Shown here: piece by piece, positions 60,862 to 64,000 of the stretch | Numbering within the stretch: the first letter of the stretch is position 1 | Layout: every line of letters starts with the position of its first letter | Source: Sphingobium lactosutens DS20 | GTDB taxonomy: Bacteria; Pseudomonadota; Alphaproteobacteria; Sphingomonadales; Sphingomonadaceae | Assembly: GCF_000445105.1 (NCBI RefSeq) | Contig: NZ_ATDP01000076.1 | Coordinates: 29,178 to 93,177, forward strand | Direction of reading: 5' to 3' | DNA: 64,000 nucleotides | Translations under genes and position numbers: made by a program | Notes under the pieces: generated by a model | The model's database searches: none | Seen by the model: only the letters and a program-made list of their open reading frames with translations | What the model was told of the DNA's origin: nothing

Positions 60862-62175
60862 ATGCAGCTTTCGGACCGGGAGTGGCTGGCGCGCGCCGAT
60901 GCGGCGCAGCAGGGGGCGATGCTGAAACTGCTGACGCAGGGCGCGGCGGAGCGGATCGCGGCGGACTGGGACTTTGTGGCGCGGCCGGGGCAGCGCGCGC
61001 CGGCGGGCGACTGGCGCATCTGGCTGATGATGGCGGGGCGCGGCTTTGGCAAGACGCGCGCCGGGGCGGAATGGGTGCGCGGCATTGCGGAGGCCGATCC
61101 CACGGCGCGGATTGCGCTGGTCGGGGCGAGCTTGGGCGAGGCGCGGGCGGTGATGGTGGAGGGGGAGAGCGGGCTGCTCAGCATCGCGCCGCACTGGGCG
61201 CGGCCGGCCTATGCCCCGGCGCTGCGGCGGTTGACCTGGCCCAATGGCGCGGTGGCGATGCTGTTCGGGGCGGCCGATCCCGAAGGGCTGCGCGGACCGC
61301 AGTTCAGCCATGGCTGGGCCGACGAAATCGCCAAATGGGCGGGCGGCGAGGCGGCCTGGCATAATCTGATGATGGGCTTGCGGCTGGGGCGCGACCCGCG
61401 CGTGCTGGCGACGACGACGCCAAGGCCGGTGCCGCTGGTGCGCAGGCTCGTGGCGCGGGACGGCGATGACGTGGTGGTGACGCGGGGACGGACGGCGGAC
61501 AATGAAGCCAATCTGGCGCCCGGCTTCGTCGCGGCGATGACGGCGGGCTATGGCGGCACGCGGCTGGGGCGGCAGGAACTGGACGGCGAACTGATCGAGG
61601 AGGTGGAGGGCGCGCTGTGGACGCGGGCGCTGATCGAGCAATGCCGCGTCGTGCATGTGCCGGGCGCGCTGACCCGCGTGGTGGTGGCGGTCGATCCGCC
61701 CGCGAGCGTGGGCGGCGACGCGTGCGGCATTGTGGTCGCGGGTGTGGGCGGCGACGGGCGCGCCTATGTGATCGCGGACGCAAGCGTGGCGGGGGTGCGG
61801 CCCGAAGGCTGGGCCCGCGCGGTCGCGGCGGCGGCGATGGTGCATGGCGCGGACCGGGTGGTGGCCGAGGCGAATAATGGCGGCGCGATGGTGGAAAGCG
61901 TGCTGCGCGCGGCGGAAGAGACGCTGCCGGTGAAACTGGTCCATGCAAGCCGGGGGAAGGTGGCGCGGGCGGAGCCGGTGGCGGCGCTCTATGAAGCGGG
62001 CCGGGTGGCGCATCGCGGGGCTTTCCCGGGACTGGAGGACGAAATGTGCGGATTGCTGGCGGGGGGCGGCTATGTCGGGCCGGGGCGGTCGCCCGATCGC
62101 GCGGACGCGCTGGTGTGGGCGATGAGCGAGCTGATGCTGGGGAAGATGGGGGAGGCGCGGGTTCGGGGGATGTGA
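60862..62175 (+). CDS. Terminase large subunit (GTA/phage type)
   Basis: A 437-residue packaging ATPase-nuclease. The ATPase has Walker A GRGFGKT at residues 59-65 and Walker B-like GWADEI; the C-terminal nuclease domain shows VVVAVDPPASVG with the metal-binding aspartate. GRGFGKTRAGAEW is typical of Rhodobacter-type gene transfer agent terminases. GGGGAGGAG precedes ATG 60862. A portal gene starts 1.65 kb downstream. It may belong to a GTA or to a relict prophage. Confidence 0.88.
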   Translation: MQLSDREWLARADAAQQGAMLKLLTQGAAERIAADWDFVARPGQRAPAGDWRIWLMMAGRGFGKTRAGAEWVRGIAEADPTARIALVGASLGEARAVMVEGESGLLSIAPHWARPAYAPALRRLTWPNGAVAMLFGAADPEGLRGPQFSHGWADEIAKWAGGEAAWHNLMMGLRLGRDPRVLATTTPRPVPLVRRLVARDGDDVVVTRGRTADNEANLAPGFVAAMTAGYGGTRLGRQELDGELIEEVEGALWTRALIEQCRVVHVPGALTRVVVAVDPPASVGGDACGIVVAGVGGDGRAYVIADASVAGVRPEGWARAVAAAAMVHGADRVVAEANNGGAMVESVLRAAEETLPVKLVHASRGKVARAEPVAALYEAGRVAHRGAFPGLEDEMCGLLAGGGYVGPGRSPDRADALVWAMSELMLGKMGEARVRGM

Positions 62176-62212
62176 GGGGCTATGGTCTGCCTTACCCCGG
62201 CTCATCTTACCA

Positions 62213-62524
62213 CTAGGGAGACACGCCGTCGCCGATCTCGAGCGAGGCTTCGCTTCTGGTTATGCGGGCGACAGCGCCATAACGGGTAAGCGCGACAAAT
62301 GCAGACAGCATTGCGTCTCGGGCCTGCTCGTTGGTTCGATTGACCCCTGTAACGTCCACGCGCAAAGGGAATTCCACCTGATTGATGTCGCCTACGATCA
62401 TGGAGTCTACAAGGGCCGCGATGTTTCGCCCATGCCAATCGGGCGCACCAAGCCGGCCCAAGAGCGCATCATAGAAATCTGACGCCGTTTTCCAGTTCTG
62501 GGCATCGAGGGAGATGATATGCAC
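62213..62524 (-). CDS. Barstar-family protein
   Basis: A 103-residue protein of the barstar (ribonuclease inhibitor) family. The core WKTASDFYDALLGRLGAPDWHGRNIAALVDSM matches barstar helix 2 and the barnase-binding loop (a WHGRN segment), and VEFPLRVDV continues the fold. It starts at GTG 62524. No ribonuclease gene of barnase type was seen in the window, so it is an orphan immunity protein or has a different RNase partner. It is on the opposite strand to the terminase. Confidence 0.8.
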   Translation of the reverse strand: MHIISLDAQNWKTASDFYDALLGRLGAPDWHGRNIAALVDSMIVGDINQVEFPLRVDVTGVNRTNEQARDAMLSAFVALTRYGAVARITRSEASLEIGDGVSP

Positions 62525-62630
62525 GACTGGAGGCTCCGATCAGCAATCGTTAAGGCCGAACGCATGACAGCGTTCGAGACCGGAGGTCATGCTACTGCCC
62601 GTCTGGGTGCAGTCAATTCATGCGTTGCCT

Positions 62631-62657
62631 CGTCATGCCGGGCGTGACCCAGCATCC
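62631..62657. repeat. Short palindromic repeat, degenerate
   Basis: CGTCATGCCGGGCGTGACC then AGCATCC; a weaker copy of the CCCCGGC-type unit. Confidence 0.5.
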
Positions 62658-62677
62658 TGGTGACTCTCTGAGCAAGA

Positions 62678-62710
62678 AGCGGGACCCCGGCTCAGGGCCG
62701 GGGTGACGCG
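62678..62710. repeat. Short palindromic repeat, CCCCGGC type
   Basis: AGCGGGACCCCGGC with GCCGGGGTGACGCG, the same unit as 4845-4877. Confidence 0.8.
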
Positions 62711-62813
62711 GGTGTGGCTGGCGACGGCGAAAGACATGCAACCCATTGGAAAAAGTCACCGATCGAGTGCAATCCACTTTGACCGGGCATTTCTAAAACA
62801 ACGGTGTGAAGGC

Positions 62814-62846
62814 AGCGGGACCCCGGCTTAGGGCCGGGGTGACGGG
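62814..62846. repeat. Short palindromic repeat, CCCCGGC type
   Basis: AGCGGGACCCCGGC and GCCGGGGTGACGG around TTAGG, as at 62678-62710. Confidence 0.8.
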
Positions 62847-62887
62847 TGGATGATCGTTAGCAGGGGAAGTGATAATCTTTTCCCATG

Positions 62888-62914
62888 CGTCATCCCGGGC
62901 TTGACCCGGGGTCC
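62888..62914. repeat. Palindromic repeat at 5' end of second GIY-YIG frame
   Basis: CGTCATCCCGGGC and GACCCGGGGTCC, in inverted orientation. It lies in frame with the GIY-YIG gene and would add an N-terminal RHPGLDPGSS stretch if translation began at 62885. Confidence 0.75.
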
Positions 62915-62935
62915 AGCTTTTTGAAGGCTCATGCC

Positions 62936-63235
62936 ATGCGCGAAGGAGCCAAGGGCGGCTGGGTCTATATCATGGCCGATCGTTATCGCGGGACGATATA
63001 TGTTGGCGTCACCGCCGACATTGTTGCGCGCGTCGATCACCATAAGCGTGGCATCGGATCGGATTTTTGCGCGCGCTATGGGTTGGGCCGGCTGGTCTGG
63101 ATGGAATTTGGCGAGGATATTCGGGCGTGCATCGAGCAGGAGAAACGCCTGAAGCGATGGCGGCGGGCCTGGAAATTCGACCTGATTGAGCGCGATAATC
63201 CGCTGTGGCGGGACATATCCGAAACGGCGGTATGA
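62936..63235 (+). CDS. GIY-YIG domain nuclease, small (second copy)
   Basis: A 99-residue paralogue of the nuclease at 34185. VYIM at 10-13 and YVGVT at 22-26 form the signature, with Arg in IVARVDHHKRG and Glu in CIEQEKRLKRW. Upstream in-frame codons at 62885 come from a palindrome, so ATG 62936 is preferred. Palindromic repeats lie on both sides (62631-62914 and 63241). It sits between the terminase and portal genes, as if inserted there. Confidence 0.87.
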   Translation: MREGAKGGWVYIMADRYRGTIYVGVTADIVARVDHHKRGIGSDFCARYGLGRLVWMEFGEDIRACIEQEKRLKRWRRAWKFDLIERDNPLWRDISETAV

Positions 63236-63240
63236 AAGGC

Positions 63241-63272
63241 AGCGGGACCCCGGCTCAAGGCCGGGGTGACGG
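63241..63272. repeat. Short palindromic repeat, CCCCGGC type
   Basis: AGCGGGACCCCGGC with GCCGGGGTGACGG, immediately after the second GIY-YIG stop. Fourth close copy of this unit. Confidence 0.8.
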
Positions 63273-63366
63273 TGTTGGGAGGTAGTGCCGGGGGGCGTGC
63301 GGCTCCCTTTTCGGGAACAACCCGACCGCGACCGCCGTTTTCCTGAGGTAATCAGGAGTATGGATC

Positions 63367-63705
63367 ATGAAGACGGTTAAGGTGCTGGCGGCGATCGTTG
63401 GCGTTTCTCTGGTGGCAAGCCCGGTGATGGCGGCGAGCCTGAATGGCAAGGATCGGGCGCGGGTCGCGCGGGCGGCTCCGCGGGACCGGGATGATGTGCG
63501 CTATTGCCTGCTCAAGGGCAAGGAAGGGCGCGACGAGGGCACGGTGATCGGCGCGGCCGGTGGTGCCGGTGTCGGCGCTCTGGCGGGCGGCAGCCTGGGC
63601 GAAAGCCTGCTGGCCGGCGCGGCGGGTGCGGTGGCTGGCCGGGTGATCGGCAAGAGCGAAGGCACCAATTCGGAATGTGACCGGGTGCTGGCGCGCAATC
63701 CCTGA
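63367..63705 (+). CDS. Glycine-zipper surface-associated protein
   Basis: A 112-residue secreted protein with signal peptide 1-22 (VMAAS) and a glycine-zipper 2TM-like segment near 58-90 (GAAGGAGVGALAGGSLGESLLAGAAGAVAG). The rest is basic/acidic with two cysteines, CLLKGK and ECDRV, at about 47 and 106. Glycine-zipper 2TM proteins are common outer-membrane or periplasmic proteins of unknown role. A ribosome site (AGGAG) precedes the ATG. A strong terminator follows. Confidence 0.72.
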   Translation: MKTVKVLAAIVGVSLVASPVMAASLNGKDRARVARAAPRDRDDVRYCLLKGKEGRDEGTVIGAAGGAGVGALAGGSLGESLLAGAAGAVAGRVIGKSEGTNSECDRVLARNP

Positions 63706-63767
63706 AGCCGCGCGCCTGATGCGCCCACCCCGCTGCGACTAAAGCGCTGCGCGCTCAAGTCTCGCTG

Positions 63768-63797
63768 CCCCTCCCGTAAACGGGAGGGGTTTTTTGT
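63768..63797 (+). terminator. Strong Rho-independent terminator
   Basis: CCCCTCCCG (63768-63776) and CGGGAGGGG (63781-63789) with a TAAA loop, then TTTTTT. Confidence 0.92.
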
Positions 63798-63823
63798 TTG
63801 TGTCGGTATGTGGGGAGCAATCC

Positions 63824-64000
63824 ATGAAATGGTTCGGGACGAAGGCCGCGCAGGCGGACGCGCGGCCGGTGTTGGCGCGTGCCTGGGGCACGGGCGCGGT
63901 GGCGCTGGGCGAATGGCCGGCCAGTTACGAGGCGCAGTTGCGCGCCGGGGTGATGGGCAATCCGGTGGCGCAGCGGGCGATGCGGCTGGTGTCGGAGGGG
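63824..64000 (+). CDS. Phage portal protein, N-terminus (cut by window edge)
   Basis: The first 59 codons of a portal-type protein, MKWFGTKAAQADARPVL at the start and NPVAQRAMRLVSEG near the cut. The NPVAQRA-x-RLV block is characteristic of the portal protein (g3) of Rhodobacter-type gene transfer agents as I recall it. GGGGAG precedes the ATG. The rest lies outside the window, so the assignment rests on this short segment plus the upstream terminase. Confidence 0.7.
   Translation, partial: MKWFGTKAAQADARPVLARAWGTGAVALGEWPASYEAQLRAGVMGNPVAQRAMRLVSEG

Larger units (their letters stand above)
62525..62935. other. Palindrome-rich intergenic region
   Basis: About 410 bases with no supported gene. 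It holds palindromic repeats at 62631-62657, 62678-62710, 62814-62846 and 62888-62914, and is otherwise unremarkable. Confidence 0.75.

Noticed and set aside
1..64000. tRNA, rRNA or transposase genes
   Set aside because: None of the spacers shows a cloverleaf with a CCA end or a conserved rRNA segment, and no transposase-like frame was found.

Overview
The window looks like a chromosomal stretch of a high-GC alphaproteobacterium of the order Sphingomonadales (Sphingobium or Sphingomonas type). The evidence is the gene content (sphingomonad-style XerD/accA neighbourhood, DUF2239, DUF2141, an HprK-like kinase next to a PF14907 nucleotidyltransferase), strong GC bias, GTG/TTG starts, and CtrA-type TTAA-N7-TTAA boxes. 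No rRNA, tRNA, CRISPR array or transposase was seen.

Layout. 1-2.3 kb: tail of a probable exosortase/exopolysaccharide-linked locus (HprK-related kinase A plus nucleotidyltransferase), then a bdcR/bdcA-type pair. 3-8.5 kb: secreted M20 amidohydrolase, a patatin-bdhA operon and a zinc metallopeptidase. 8.5-16.6 kb: housekeeping genes (glnE, bcp-like peroxiredoxin, DUF455, M23 peptidase, IscA-type protein, exonuclease III, DUF2239, lipid kinase). 16.6-29.3 kb: DUF2141, lptF-lptG, fatty acid desaturase, GNAT-like protein, aroK-aroB, a membrane/secreted protein pair, xerD, accA and an M48 protease. 29.4-31.5 kb: two Flp pilins (too short for most ORF callers), a MutT-type Nudix hydrolase, and bacterioferritin with its ferredoxin (bfr, bfd). 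31.5-41.7 kb: DUF418, BioC-like methyltransferase, GNAT, GIY-YIG nuclease, purL, DUF805, lipoprotein, xseB-ispA-coaD, cyclophilin and queA.

41.9-49.6 kb is the most distinctive part: a complete curli-type functional amyloid locus. It holds a LuxR-type regulator (broken by a perfect 7-bp tandem duplication), csgF, csgG, two very large curlins of 530 and 469 residues, a smaller curlin-repeat protein, an unrecognised secreted protein and a CsgH-like chaperone. A perfect CtrA-type box precedes csgF, and a second one precedes the M23 peptidase that follows the locus. Strong intercistronic hairpins separate the curlin genes. No csgE was found.

51.3-56.7 kb: two nucleotidyltransferases around a Wzx-like flippase, a SulP transporter preceded by a leader with predicted hairpins, and a glutathione transferase. 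56.8-64 kb: pieces of a gene transfer agent or prophage-like packaging module (small-terminase-like protein, terminase large subunit, start of a portal protein) spread among apparent cargo: an atypical AT-richer gene, an M28 peptidase, a barstar-like protein, a second GIY-YIG nuclease and many short palindromic repeats. The two GIY-YIG genes both sit among dense palindromic repeats, which suggests a GIY-YIG/palindrome association.
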